Notes: generated from the letters alone by a model not told the origin. DNA of 21,491 nt from Fimenecus sp045593555 (GCA_045593555.1 JAZNWU010000034.1:1-21491); one strand, 5' to 3'. Shown: positions 6,534 to 14,865, numbered from the stretch's first letter. A program made the numbers and translations.

Positions 6534-7598
6534 TTAGTCAACTTTGATTGTCCAACCGTATGTATCTTCAAGTTTGCCGTACTGAATACCTGTAAGAGTA
6601 TCATAAAGTTTCTGTGTAAGTCCACCAATTTCGAAGTTGTTGATTTCAACAACATCGTCCTTATATCTGAGTGAGCCAACAGGAGAAATAACTGCTGCAG
6701 TACCTGTACCAAATACTTCTTCAAGAGTGCCGTTTTTACCTGCTTCCATGATTGTATCAATTGCAAGTTTACCTTCGTTTACTTTATATCCCCAACTCTT
6801 GAGAACTTCGATACAACTCATTCTTGTAATACCAGGAAGAACTGTACCTGATGTTGCTGCTGTATAAATCTCGCCGTCAAGCTTGAACATAATGTTCATA
6901 GCACCAACTTCTTCAACATACTTTCTTTCAACACCGTCAAGCCAGAGAACTTGTGAATAACCAAGTTTGTGTGCCTTCTCACCTGCTGCTAATGAAGCTG
7001 CATAGTTACCTCCACACTTGATAGCACCTGTACCACCTGGAGTTGCACGAACGAATTCTTCTTCAACATAAATCTTAACAGGGTTAAGACCTTCTGCGTA
7101 ATATGCACCTGATGGTGAACAGATAATAATAAACTGATACTGTGCTGCTGCCTTAACACCGAGAACAGGTTCAGTAGCAATTGTAAAAGGTCTAATATAA
7201 AGACTTGTATCAGGTTCTGATGGTACCCAATCCTTATCAACTGAAACAAGCGCCTTAACTGCATCTACGAAATCAGCAACAGGAATCTGTGGGATACAGA
7301 GTCTGTCATGAGTTGACTGCATTCTTTCAGCATTCTTGTCAGGACGGAAAAGCTGAACGCTACCGTCTGCACAACGATAAGCCTTAAGACCTTCAAAGCA
7401 TTCCTGAGCATAATGGAAAACAAGTGCTGATGGGTCAAGAACTACAGGCTGATATGGTACAACTCTTGCATCGTGCCAACCCATACCCTCATCATAGTCC
7501 ATAATAAACATATGGTCCGTGAAAATATGACCAAAGCCCAAATTTTTCCAATCAGGTTTTGCTTTAGGTGTTGTTGTTTTTTCAATTCTGATTTGCAT
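6534..7598 (-). CDS. ilvE: Branched-chain amino acid aminotransferase
   Basis: PLP enzyme that interconverts Leu, Ile and Val with their 2-oxo acids using glutamate/2-oxoglutarate. The product has 354 residues and is a full-length class IV (fold type IV) aminotransferase of the larger BCAT subgroup. The FEGLKAYR substrate-side motif is at 68-75 and the catalytic Schiff-base Lys194 lies in GGTGAIKCGGNYA. EVGAMN (230-235) is the family signature, and a phosphate-binding SGTVLPGITR loop follows. The start has a good SD (GGAG, about 10 nt upstream). It lies 44 bp after the stop of the nucleotide-sugar dehydratase on the same strand, so it may be co-transcribed. I see no T-box or leader peptide upstream. 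Confidence 0.96.
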   Translation of the reverse strand: MQIRIEKTTTPKAKPDWKNLGFGHIFTDHMFIMDYDEGMGWHDARVVPYQPVVLDPSALVFHYAQECFEGLKAYRCADGSVQLFRPDKNAERMQSTHDRLCIPQIPVADFVDAVKALVSVDKDWVPSEPDTSLYIRPFTIATEPVLGVKAAAQYQFIIICSPSGAYYAEGLNPVKIYVEEEFVRATPGGTGAIKCGGNYAASLAAGEKAHKLGYSQVLWLDGVERKYVEEVGAMNIMFKLDGEIYTAATSGTVLPGITRMSCIEVLKSWGYKVNEGKLAIDTIMEAGKNGTLEEVFGTGTAAVISPVGSLRYKDDVVEINNFEIGGLTQKLYDTLTGIQYGKLEDTYGWTIKVD

Positions 7599-7642
7599 TT
7601 GCGAACATCTCCAATTATGTAAAAATAAAATTGTTTATATAA

Positions 7643-9526
7643 TTATTTTGGCTTGTAATTCGGAACAAGACGTTTAAGGTAATCACGAACCTGGTCAGGT
7701 TTCATATCGTTAATTAGTTTAATATCCTTTTCAAGTTGTTCGTCATCAATTTCCAAAGGTTTTGTAACGAAAATCTTGTCATTACCTGTTTTCTGTCTTT
7801 CATCAAGTTCTTCTTCCATTGAAAGCTCTTCATAAAGCTTTTCGCCGGGACGAAGACCTGTAAACTGAATATCAATATCCTTATATGGTTCAAAGCCTGA
7901 AAGTCTGATAAGATTTTCTGCAAGAGATACAATCTTAACAGGCTCACCCATATCAAGAACGAAAATTTCGCCACCTTTTGCAAGGCCACCTGCTTGTACA
8001 ACAAGCTGACTTGCTTCAGGAATAGTCATAAAATATCTTGTAATATCAGGATGAGTAACTGTAAGAGGTCCACCGTTTTCAAGCTGTTCCTTAAAAATAG
8101 GAATAACACTACCATTTGAACCAAGAACATTACCAAAACGGACAGCAACAAATTTTGTACCGTTTGTAATCTTACTGAAATGCTGTACAACAAGTTCACA
8201 TACTCGTTTTGATGCACCCATAACATTTGTTGGGTTAACAGCCTTATCTGTTGATAAAAGAACAAAGTTCTTGACTCCGTATTCGTTTGCACAGAGTGCT
8301 GTGTTGTATGTACCTAAAATATTATTTTTAACAGCCTCATAAGGGCTGTCCTCCATAAGTGGAACATGCTTATGAGCAGCAGCGTGGAAAACTGAAGACG
8401 GATGGAATTCCTCAAAAATCTCACGAAGTCGTTTTATATCACGGACAGAGCCGATTCGAATATCCACCTGAGGAGCACCACAATACTGTCTGTCAAGAGA
8501 ATTTTTAAGCGTAAAAGCATTATTTTCATAAATGTCAAAAATAACGATTCTTTCAGGATTATATCTTGCAATCTGACGGCAAAGTTCACTACCGATTGAA
8601 CCACCGCCACCTGTTACAAGAACAGTTTCACCTGTAACATACTTACACACATCAGGGTCAAGCTGAACCTCAGGACGGGATAAAAGGTCGAGAACATCAA
8701 CCTTACGGATTTTATCAGTAAACGACTTATTGACTCCGCCGTAATCGTCAACATTTTGTGCCAACTTAAGGCTACAGCCCGTTGACATTGCAATATTAAG
8801 GATTTCACGCTTTCTTTCAGGTGAAATCAGGTTAATACAGAAAATAATTTCATTAACATCAAACTGTGTAACAAGTCGTGGAATGTCTTCTGTCTTACCT
8901 GCCACAGGAATATCACGGATTCTCATTTTCTGCTTTAACGGGTCATCGTCAACAATACAGACAGGAGAACCGAACTTATAGCCTGACAAATTCATTTCAT
9001 AAAGAACTGCGTTTGCCATATTACCTGCGCCGATAATCATAATATTTTTATTAACTGCACCTGCTCGTCTTTTTGAATTGCTTCGTACTGCTCTGTACGC
9101 CTTATAACAGGTTCTTGCACTGACACATAAGAATGTTACAAGCAAGAAGGCGTCAACATAAGCAGCAAGAGGAAGGCAGTTTATTCCGAAAACAAAACCT
9201 GTTTTCATAAAAATATAGTCCATTATGAAAGTGAATAATGTTCCGAAGCCCGCGCAGACAACTGTTTTTACAACCTCAAGAAAGCCCATATATCGCCACA
9301 GGTTTTTATACAGCCTTGCAATCATAAAAAGACCGATATAAATTACGGTTACATATGGAATTCTTGCAACGAGCATTTCATATTTTTCAGGTGGTAAATC
9401 AAAATAAAAATGCAACAAAACTGATGCATAATATGCTCCGTTGACAACAATTAAGTCAATGAGCATCAATACCATCTGTTGTATCCTTGAATAAGTAAAA
9501 AACTTCTTCAAAGAATCACCCCACAT
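7643..9526 (-). CDS. Membrane-bound nucleotide-sugar 4,6-dehydratase, CapD/PglF/WbpM family
   Basis: Converts UDP-GlcNAc-type sugars to 4-keto-6-deoxy forms for capsule, glycan or teichuronic-type polymers (family knowledge). The 627-residue protein has about four N-terminal TM helices (about 20-140), a CoA-binding-like Rossmann domain (GAGNMA, 166-171) and a C-terminal SDR domain (GGGGSIGSE, 306-314). The catalytic region is STDKAVNPTNVMGASKR. It has Met436 in place of the usual SDR Tyr, with Lys440, as is typical for PglF/FlaA1 relatives. The start is uncertain. The ATG at 9526 has a modest GGA 8 nt upstream. Its first codons contain GGGGTGAT, well placed to drive a TTG start at 9511 (product MKKFFTYS...). 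A consensus promoter lies at 9555-9583. No other polysaccharide genes are nearby. Confidence 0.93.
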   Translation of the reverse strand: MWGDSLKKFFTYSRIQQMVLMLIDLIVVNGAYYASVLLHFYFDLPPEKYEMLVARIPYVTVIYIGLFMIARLYKNLWRYMGFLEVVKTVVCAGFGTLFTFIMDYIFMKTGFVFGINCLPLAAYVDAFLLVTFLCVSARTCYKAYRAVRSNSKRRAGAVNKNIMIIGAGNMANAVLYEMNLSGYKFGSPVCIVDDDPLKQKMRIRDIPVAGKTEDIPRLVTQFDVNEIIFCINLISPERKREILNIAMSTGCSLKLAQNVDDYGGVNKSFTDKIRKVDVLDLLSRPEVQLDPDVCKYVTGETVLVTGGGGSIGSELCRQIARYNPERIVIFDIYENNAFTLKNSLDRQYCGAPQVDIRIGSVRDIKRLREIFEEFHPSSVFHAAAHKHVPLMEDSPYEAVKNNILGTYNTALCANEYGVKNFVLLSTDKAVNPTNVMGASKRVCELVVQHFSKITNGTKFVAVRFGNVLGSNGSVIPIFKEQLENGGPLTVTHPDITRYFMTIPEASQLVVQAGGLAKGGEIFVLDMGEPVKIVSLAENLIRLSGFEPYKDIDIQFTGLRPGEKLYEELSMEEELDERQKTGNDKIFVTKPLEIDDEQLEKDIKLINDMKPDQVRDYLKRLVPNYKPK

Positions 9527-9554
9527 AATAATATTCCATTATAATTAATTATTT

Positions 9555-9583
9555 ATTTTACTCCTCTTTTAAAACATTGTCAA
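9555..9583 (-). promoter_or_regulatory. Sigma-A promoter of the dehydratase-ilvE unit
   Basis: On the minus strand, TTGACA (9583-9578), 17 bp, TAAAAT (9560-9555). Transcription would start near 9548, giving a leader of about 22 nt to the ATG or 37 nt to the alternative TTG. Confidence 0.78.
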
Positions 9584-9627
9584 TGGAATGTGTTTAAATT
9601 CCTATATATTATAGTATATATTTTCCC

Positions 9628-9656
9628 TTTACAACCACTGCATAAAATGGTAAAAT
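9628..9656 (+). promoter_or_regulatory. Sigma-A promoter of the 9690-14571 cluster
   Basis: TTTACA (9628-9633), 17 bp, TAAAAT (9651-9656). It gives a leader of about 27 nt that ends in the AAGGAG ribosome-binding site before the ATG at 9690. It is divergent from the dehydratase promoter, with about 45 bp between the two -35 boxes. Confidence 0.72.
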
Positions 9657-9689
9657 TATTGTATATGTGTAAATGAAGGAGAATTTCTG

Positions 9690-10004
9690 ATGATAGGCTT
9701 AGGAAAATGGACCGGTGACATTGAAACCTCAATGATTAGCGGTAGTGCAATTGTTGAAATTACTGACAATAACGGCGAATATGATTTTTCCGTTACTGTG
9801 CCTTCACTTAAGAAAATTCCAAATTTCAGAGTTTATGATATTAGAGAAAGTGGAAACTGTCTTTCAGGCAAAGCAGAAATAGACCTTATGGGAAAAATGA
9901 ATGTTGATGTTGTAGTAGAAATTAATGGTGACACATTTACGGGATATATAAAAGTTCCTTTCTTTGGAAAAATTGAAATTAAAAACGGAAGAAAAATAGG
10001 TTAG
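9690..10004 (+). CDS. Small unknown beta-rich protein
   Basis: I do not recognise this 104-residue protein. It has no signal peptide, TM helix or Cys cluster. It alternates short beta strands and turns (GEYDFSVTV, EIDLMGKMNVDVVVEI, TFTGYIKVPFFGKIEI), which suggests a small beta-barrel or sandwich, perhaps lipocalin-like. A recurring G-x-I/V-x-V/I pattern hints at internal repetition. It has a strong AAGGAG SD and a good promoter, and it stops 2 bp before the rRNA methyltransferase ATG, so it is real and the first gene of the cluster. Confidence 0.75.
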   Translation: MIGLGKWTGDIETSMISGSAIVEITDNNGEYDFSVTVPSLKKIPNFRVYDIRESGNCLSGKAEIDLMGKMNVDVVVEINGDTFTGYIKVPFFGKIEIKNGRKIG

Positions 10005-10006
10005 TT

Positions 10007-11158
10007 ATGAATAAATCAAAACAACTCTGTCCCCATGCAAAAAAGTGTGGTGGATGTCAGTTATTAAATCTTTCATATGAAGAACAATTACGACACAAAC
10101 AGGTAAAAGTTATTCGTCTTTTAGGTAAATTCTGCCATGTTGAAGAAATTATCGGTATGGATAATCCATACAACTATCGCAACAAAGCACAGTACGCCTT
10201 TGGTCGTGGCAAAAACGGACAAACTGTTGCAGGTGTTTATCAGTCATCAACACATAAAATTGTTGATATTGAGAGTTGTATGCTCACAGACCCAAAGGCC
10301 GATGAAATTGCAAATACTGTAAAAAAACTTTTAAAAAGTTTTAAGATGAAGCCTTATGATGAAGTTACAAGACAAGGTTTTTTAAGACACGTTTTAGTTA
10401 AAACTGCTTTTAAAAGTGGTGAGGTTATGGTTGTGCTTGTCACAGCAACGCCACAATTCCCATCAAAGCGTTCATTTATCAATGCACTCCTCGGCAGACA
10501 TCCTGAAATCACCACAATCGTGCAAAATGTGAATAACAGATTCACAAGCATGGTACTCGGTGACAAAAGCGAAGTGCTTTACGGTGACGGAAAAATCATA
10601 GAAGAACTCTGTGGACTTAAATTCCGTATTTCGCCAAAGGCTTTTTATCAGATTAACCCTGTACAAACAGAAGTTCTCTACAATAAGGCACTTGAATATG
10701 CTGATTTCAAAGGTGACGAAAGAATTATTGACGCCTATTGTGGCACAGGTACAATCGGTCTTATTGCAAGCAAAAATGTCAAAGGTGTTTTGGGTGTTGA
10801 AATCAATAAAGATGCTGTCCGTGATGCAAAGGAAAACGCAAAAATCAACGGCATTGAAAATATTAAGTTTTTCTCTGCCGATGCAGGAAAATTCATGGTT
10901 GATTTAGCAAACAACAACGAGCAGATTGATGCTGTTATTATGGACCCGGCACGAGCAGGAAGTGATATTCCGTTTCTATCTTCACTTGTGAAACTCAACC
11001 CTAAAAAAGTGGTTTATGTCAGCTGTAATCCTGAAACATTGGCAAGAGATTTATTGTATTTAAGTAAAAATGGATATAAGGTAAAGAAAATTCAGCCTGT
11101 GGATATGTTTCCACATACTGACCATGTGGAATGTGTATGTTTGATTGAAAGGAAGTAA
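10007..11158 (+). CDS. rlmD: RlmD/RumA-type 23S rRNA (uracil-5-)-methyltransferase
   Basis: SAM-dependent C5-methylation of a specific uridine in 23S rRNA (U1939 in E. coli numbering for RlmD). The 383-residue protein starts directly with the 4Fe-4S ligands, Cys8, Cys14 and Cys17 (C-x5-C-x2-C), with Cys91 as the fourth. It therefore lacks the N-terminal TRAM domain found in the 430-460 residue members. The SAM motif is DAYCGTGTIGL (242-252), DPARAG is at 313-318, and the catalytic nucleophile is Cys340 in VSCNPETLARD. The general base is Glu376. It follows the small unknown gene by 2 bp, with little SD of its own, so translation is probably coupled. The site could be U747 and/or U1939 (RlmC, RlmD or RlmCD). 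Enzyme class is secure; exact target is not. Confidence 0.9.
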   Translation: MNKSKQLCPHAKKCGGCQLLNLSYEEQLRHKQVKVIRLLGKFCHVEEIIGMDNPYNYRNKAQYAFGRGKNGQTVAGVYQSSTHKIVDIESCMLTDPKADEIANTVKKLLKSFKMKPYDEVTRQGFLRHVLVKTAFKSGEVMVVLVTATPQFPSKRSFINALLGRHPEITTIVQNVNNRFTSMVLGDKSEVLYGDGKIIEELCGLKFRISPKAFYQINPVQTEVLYNKALEYADFKGDERIIDAYCGTGTIGLIASKNVKGVLGVEINKDAVRDAKENAKINGIENIKFFSADAGKFMVDLANNNEQIDAVIMDPARAGSDIPFLSSLVKLNPKKVVYVSCNPETLARDLLYLSKNGYKVKKIQPVDMFPHTDHVECVCLIERK

Positions 11159-11162
11159 GATT

Positions 11163-11561
11163 ATGGGATTATTTGATTTATTTAAAAAGAAAGAGCCTTT
11201 GACTGAAGAGCAGGAAAAAATGGAATATTTATGGAACTTATGGCGACTTGAAGAAGTACCTGAGCCATACAACACACTTATGACCTACTATAAGGAAATC
11301 AAAAAGGAAGGTCATACACGATTTTTCCTTAACATTGCTTATTGTGGCGAAGTGGAAAAGGCTGTTGATAAAATTGGTAATTTATTACCTGAAATTCTTT
11401 GCGAAAACTTAAAGACTGCTTATTCACATTACGTTGTTCTTGTAAATGAAGAAAACGAAGAAACTGAAAACAAAATTCTGGAATGTGACAAAACTTTTGA
11501 CGAAAATGAACAGTTGATTCTTGATATTATTCAGGAATATGCTAACACATTAGAGGTGTAG
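11163..11561 (+). CDS. Small DMP19/DUF4375-like protein
   Basis: A 132-residue soluble protein (MGLFDLFKKK...) with a basic N-terminus and an acidic C-terminal half (multiple Glu at about 97-104). The central segment, EIKKEGHTRFFLNIAYCGEVEKAVDKIG, resembles the E-x-x-N-G-G-x-x-Q-F-F-x-N core of DMP19/DUF4375 proteins, whose function is generally unknown. That match is from memory and weak. I chose the ATG at 11163, which has GGAAG 7 nt upstream. An in-frame TTG at 11145 would sit inside rlmD and before this SD. The stop overlaps the SD of the beta-galactosidase gene, so it is part of the same operon. Some DMP19-like proteins act as DNA mimics or immunity proteins, but nothing here supports a specific role. 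Confidence 0.75.
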   Translation: MGLFDLFKKKEPLTEEQEKMEYLWNLWRLEEVPEPYNTLMTYYKEIKKEGHTRFFLNIAYCGEVEKAVDKIGNLLPEILCENLKTAYSHYVVLVNEENEETENKILECDKTFDENEQLILDIIQEYANTLEV

Positions 11562-11565
11562 TGAA

Positions 11566-13374
11566 ATGTTTGAAATAAAAAACAAAGAATTTTATATGGA
11601 CGGTAAGCCGTTCAAAATCTATTCAGGTGCTATGCACTATTTCCGTACTGTGCCTGAATATTGGGAAGACAGACTCACAAAGTTAAAACTTGCAGGATTC
11701 AACACTGTTGAAACATACACCTGTTGGAATCTTCACGAGCCAAAACCGGGTGAATTTCATTTTGATGGTATTCTTGACATTGAAAGATTTGTAAAAACTG
11801 CTCAGAAAGTTGGACTTTACTGTATTGTAAGACCAGGTCCATATATTTGTGCTGAATGGGATTTCGGTGGTCTTCCTGCATGGCTTTTGAAAGACAAAAA
11901 TATGCAGATTCGTTGTATGTACCCTGATTTTCTCACTTGCATTGAGCGTTATTATAAGGAACTTTTAGGCAGACTCAAGCCACTCTTACAGACAAATGGT
12001 GGTAATATTATTGCAATGCAGGTTGAAAATGAATATGGTTCATACGGTAACGACAAAGATTATCTTAAATTTGTTGAAGACCTGACAAGAAATTGTGGAA
12101 TCGACTGTCCTCTTTTCACTTCTGACGGTAACTGGAAAAATATGATTTCAGGCGGTTCATTACCACACATATATAAAGTGCTTAATTTCGGTTCAAGAGC
12201 AAAAACTGCTTTTAACTGTCTTAAAGATTTCGAGAATGACGGACCTAATATGTGTGGTGAATTCTGGTGCGGTTGGTTTGACCATTGGAGAGATAAGCAT
12301 CACACAAGGAAACCACAGTCTGTTGTTAAGGAAGTTAAAGAATTTCTTGACTGTGGTGCAAGTTTTAACTTTTATATGTTCCACGGTGGAACAAACTTTG
12401 GGTTCAACGCAGGTGCTAACCATAATCCTGCCTGTGCTTATGAACCGACTATCACAAGTTACGACTACTGCGCTTTGCTCAATGAATATGGTGACTATAC
12501 TCCTGCATATCACGCAGTAAGAGAACTTTTACATAAACATCAGGGTCTTGAAATGAAAGAATTACCACCATCACCAAAACGACAGAAAATAGGTACTGTT
12601 AAGCTTACAGAATCTGCAAGTCTTTTTGAGCATCTTGATGTTATCGGCGAAAAGTATCGTGTTCCTGTTCCTGAAAGTATGGAATACTTTGGTCAGAATT
12701 TCGGTATGATTTACTACGAAACTGTAATCAAAGGTCATTATGACCCAATTCCTTTAATGATTAGAAATGTTCACGATTTTGGTTTCGTTTATGTTGACGA
12801 CAAATACAAGAAATTCATTGACCGTACCACATATACAAAACGAGGTAAAATCTCATTAGGTTCACTTTTCAAATCTGTTACAAAGGATAGTCAGGACACA
12901 TCAACAGTATTTATTGGTGCTGTTGATGGCGAAAAGAAAATCGGTCTTCTTATTGACACTATGGGAAGAGTTAACTATGGCGAAAAAATGATTGACAGAA
13001 AAGGTTTTTCGGACATCTTTATTGCTAATCAGCGACAGATGGGTTATGATGTTTGGACTTTACCACTTGATAACCTTGAAAAATTAACATATAAACCTGC
13101 TGAAAACTTTAATAAAGATAATGGTGCTATGTTCTATAAGGGCACATTCAAAGCAAACTCACAGGCTGATTGTTTCGTTCATCTTGATGGATTTGATAAA
13201 GGTTATGTTTGGATTAACGGCTTTAATCTTGGAAGATATTGGAAGGTTGGTCCACAAAAATCTCTTTATCTTCCAGGTTGTCTTCTCAAGGAAGAAAATG
13301 AAATCATTGTTCTTGAAACAATGGGAATGAAAAAGCCTGAGATAAAAATTCTTGATACACACGATTTAGGTTAA
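11566..13374 (+). CDS. Cytoplasmic beta-galactosidase, GH35
   Basis: Retaining exo-beta-galactosidase of family GH35, acting on beta-galactosides. The 602-residue protein has a complete catalytic barrel (about 1-320) beginning FEIKNKEFYMDGKPFKIYSG, as in the family. The acid/base is Glu156 in VENEYGSYG and the nucleophile Glu232 in CGEFWCGWFDHW. The substrate-pocket segment MFHGGTNFGF (271-280) is intact. C-terminal jelly-roll domains follow (about 330-600), with the WINGFNLGRYW signature near the end. There is no signal peptide, so it probably works on imported oligosaccharide. It starts 4 bp after the DMP19-like gene and is followed 12 bp later by the SGNH hydrolase. Bond specificity (beta-1,3, -1,4 or -1,6) cannot be read from the sequence. 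Confidence 0.95.
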   Translation: MFEIKNKEFYMDGKPFKIYSGAMHYFRTVPEYWEDRLTKLKLAGFNTVETYTCWNLHEPKPGEFHFDGILDIERFVKTAQKVGLYCIVRPGPYICAEWDFGGLPAWLLKDKNMQIRCMYPDFLTCIERYYKELLGRLKPLLQTNGGNIIAMQVENEYGSYGNDKDYLKFVEDLTRNCGIDCPLFTSDGNWKNMISGGSLPHIYKVLNFGSRAKTAFNCLKDFENDGPNMCGEFWCGWFDHWRDKHHTRKPQSVVKEVKEFLDCGASFNFYMFHGGTNFGFNAGANHNPACAYEPTITSYDYCALLNEYGDYTPAYHAVRELLHKHQGLEMKELPPSPKRQKIGTVKLTESASLFEHLDVIGEKYRVPVPESMEYFGQNFGMIYYETVIKGHYDPIPLMIRNVHDFGFVYVDDKYKKFIDRTTYTKRGKISLGSLFKSVTKDSQDTSTVFIGAVDGEKKIGLLIDTMGRVNYGEKMIDRKGFSDIFIANQRQMGYDVWTLPLDNLEKLTYKPAENFNKDNGAMFYKGTFKANSQADCFVHLDGFDKGYVWINGFNLGRYWKVGPQKSLYLPGCLLKEENEIIVLETMGMKKPEIKILDTHDLG

Positions 13375-13386
13375 GGTGGTGTTATT

Positions 13387-14571
13387 ATGTCTGAGAAATG
13401 GGTACAAGTCTGGGGACAATCCCATTCTGCACTTTCACATTTTTATTATCCATCATGCAAAAAGACTTACAGAACTGTGATTTACTCTGCTATAAGTGGT
13501 AAACAATTACGACTTGAACTCTGCAATAATCCCGGTAAAACTTCCCTTAAAATTGGTGGAATCACCGTTGCTAAATGCGATAAAAACGGTACTTTTATCG
13601 GTGGCAAATTCACAACGGTTACTGTTAATTCAAAAGAATCTTTTGTTATAGATAAAAATGAAATGGTTACAACTGACCCTGTGGAATTCAACATTAATGT
13701 TGACGAATATTTCTGTGTCAGCATTTATGTTGTAAAAGGTGACCTTTGCAGTGGTAATCTTATTGACAATGTAAATCTCATTACAGTTAAAGGTGACTAC
13801 ACTAGAATTCCTCATGCAGAAAACCAGCCAAGGGTAAGAGATAGTGTAAGAAAATTTGCGTCATCACTTCTCCGTATGTGTTTCCATAAGCCTATTCCGC
13901 TTATAAATACTGTTGAACTTTTAAACGATGAAAACGCAACATCAATTGTTGTGTTTGGTGACTCAATAAGTCAGCAGGGCTTCTGGACAAATGCTTTTGA
14001 AAAGAGAATCCGTGAAGAATACAAAGGCAGATACGCAGTAATTAACCGTTCAATTATGGGCAACAGAATATTGAAAGATTTCAGCAAACGATTCCCCTGC
14101 CCCGGTCTTTTCGGAATAAGCGGAATTAACAGATATGAAAAAGATGCTTTAAGATTTGACGATGCTGAATATATTATCTTTGTGCTCGGTACAAACGATT
14201 TTCTTCAATACGGCACAATCGCTGCACCAAAAAGCGAAAAACCAACTGCTGAAAAGGTTTTTAATACAGTTAAGGATTTATCGGATAAGGCACATGCTTG
14301 TGGTAAAAAGTTTATTGTTATGAATGTGCTTCATTTCGGCCATTGTGTAGATTCACGGCCTGAAAAGGAATCAATGGTTTTAGAATATAATAAACTACTT
14401 ATGGAAAACAAAGAGTATTTTGATATGGTCTATGACCAGGCAAGTTATTGTATTGACGAAAACAAGCCAAACTGTACAAGACTTGACCTTTTAGGAAAAG
14501 ACAAACTTCATCCTAACTTTAAGGGTGGTCAGATTGTTGCAAATAATTTTGATTTGAGTTTGTTTGAATAA
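13387..14571 (+). CDS. SGNH/GDSL hydrolase, probable carbohydrate esterase
   Basis: A 394-residue two-domain enzyme. The N-terminal half (about 1-165) is a beta-sandwich that may be carbohydrate-binding. The C-terminal half is an SGNH hydrolase with Ser193 in FGDSIS (block I), Gly225 in IMGNR (block II), Asn270 in LGTND (block III) and Asp372/His375 in DKLHPN (block V). All four invariant residues are present, so it should be active. There is no signal peptide. The SD GGTGGTG lies just after the beta-galactosidase stop. Its place in the operon suggests removal of acetyl or other acyl groups from the oligosaccharide that GH35 then trims (inference). A lipase or other ester substrate is not excluded. 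It is the last gene before a strong terminator. Confidence 0.88.
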   Translation: MSEKWVQVWGQSHSALSHFYYPSCKKTYRTVIYSAISGKQLRLELCNNPGKTSLKIGGITVAKCDKNGTFIGGKFTTVTVNSKESFVIDKNEMVTTDPVEFNINVDEYFCVSIYVVKGDLCSGNLIDNVNLITVKGDYTRIPHAENQPRVRDSVRKFASSLLRMCFHKPIPLINTVELLNDENATSIVVFGDSISQQGFWTNAFEKRIREEYKGRYAVINRSIMGNRILKDFSKRFPCPGLFGISGINRYEKDALRFDDAEYIIFVLGTNDFLQYGTIAAPKSEKPTAEKVFNTVKDLSDKAHACGKKFIVMNVLHFGHCVDSRPEKESMVLEYNKLLMENKEYFDMVYDQASYCIDENKPNCTRLDLLGKDKLHPNFKGGQIVANNFDLSLFE

Positions 14572-14572
14572 C

Positions 14573-14609
14573 AAAGAAATCGCCAAGGATTTTCCTCGGC
14601 GATTTCTTT
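14573..14609. terminator. Strong terminator after the SGNH gene, shared with the ferredoxin gene
   Basis: A 17-position stem, 14573-14589 with 14593-14609, with one mismatch (A14585/C14597) and a 3 nt loop. It starts 2 bp after the stop and is followed by a plus-strand T-rich run (14607-14619). On the minus strand the tract after the stem, TTATT, is weaker, so termination of the convergent ferredoxin gene may be partial. Confidence 0.9.
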
Positions 14610-14626
14610 TTTGTTTTTTAATTTAA

Positions 14627-14797
14627 TTAGTCTGCAACAGGAGCTGAAACAGGGCAGCTATCAGCACAAGCACCACAATCGATGCAAGTATCAGCGTCGA
14701 TTACATAGATGCCGTCGCCTTCTGAAATAGCCTCAACAGGGCAATCAGCTGCACAAGCGCCACATGAAATGCAGTCTTCAGTAATTTTGTATGCCAT
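14627..14797 (-). CDS. Small 2[4Fe-4S] ferredoxin
   Basis: A 56-residue electron carrier, easily missed because it is so short. The translation starts MAYKITEDC and holds two classic C-x2-C-x2-C-x3-C-P motifs: Cys9, 12, 15, 19 and Cys38, 41, 44, 48. This is the bacterial (clostridial) ferredoxin pattern for two 4Fe-4S clusters. The acidic composition fits a partner of pyruvate:ferredoxin oxidoreductase or hydrogenase. The SD AAGGGAGGG lies about 10 nt upstream, with its own promoter at 14831-14858. It follows ricT on the same strand and is convergent with the SGNH gene. The call is secure; the physiological redox partner is not encoded here. Confidence 0.96.
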   Translation of the reverse strand: MAYKITEDCISCGACAADCPVEAISEGDGIYVIDADTCIDCGACADSCPVSAPVAD

Positions 14798-14830
14798 AAT
14801 TATGTACCCTCCCTTAATTGGTATATTATC

Positions 14831-14858
14831 ATTGTAGCATATAAAAATGAAAAATCAA
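14831..14858 (-). promoter_or_regulatory. Extended -10 promoter of the ferredoxin gene
   Basis: On the minus strand, TTGATT (14858-14853), 16 bp, TACAAT (14836-14831), with TGC immediately before the -10 (an extended TGn motif). It sits in the 68 bp between ricT and the ferredoxin, so the small gene can be expressed independently of the long operon. Confidence 0.65.
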
Positions 14859-14865
14859 GTGTTTT

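Noticed and set aside
7599..7642. T-box or leader attenuator before ilvE
   Set aside because: Only 44 bp separate the two genes, too short for a T-box, and no hairpin or leader peptide is visible.
11145..11162. TTG start for the DMP19-like gene
   Set aside because: It lies upstream of the SD and inside rlmD; ATG at 11163 is correctly spaced.
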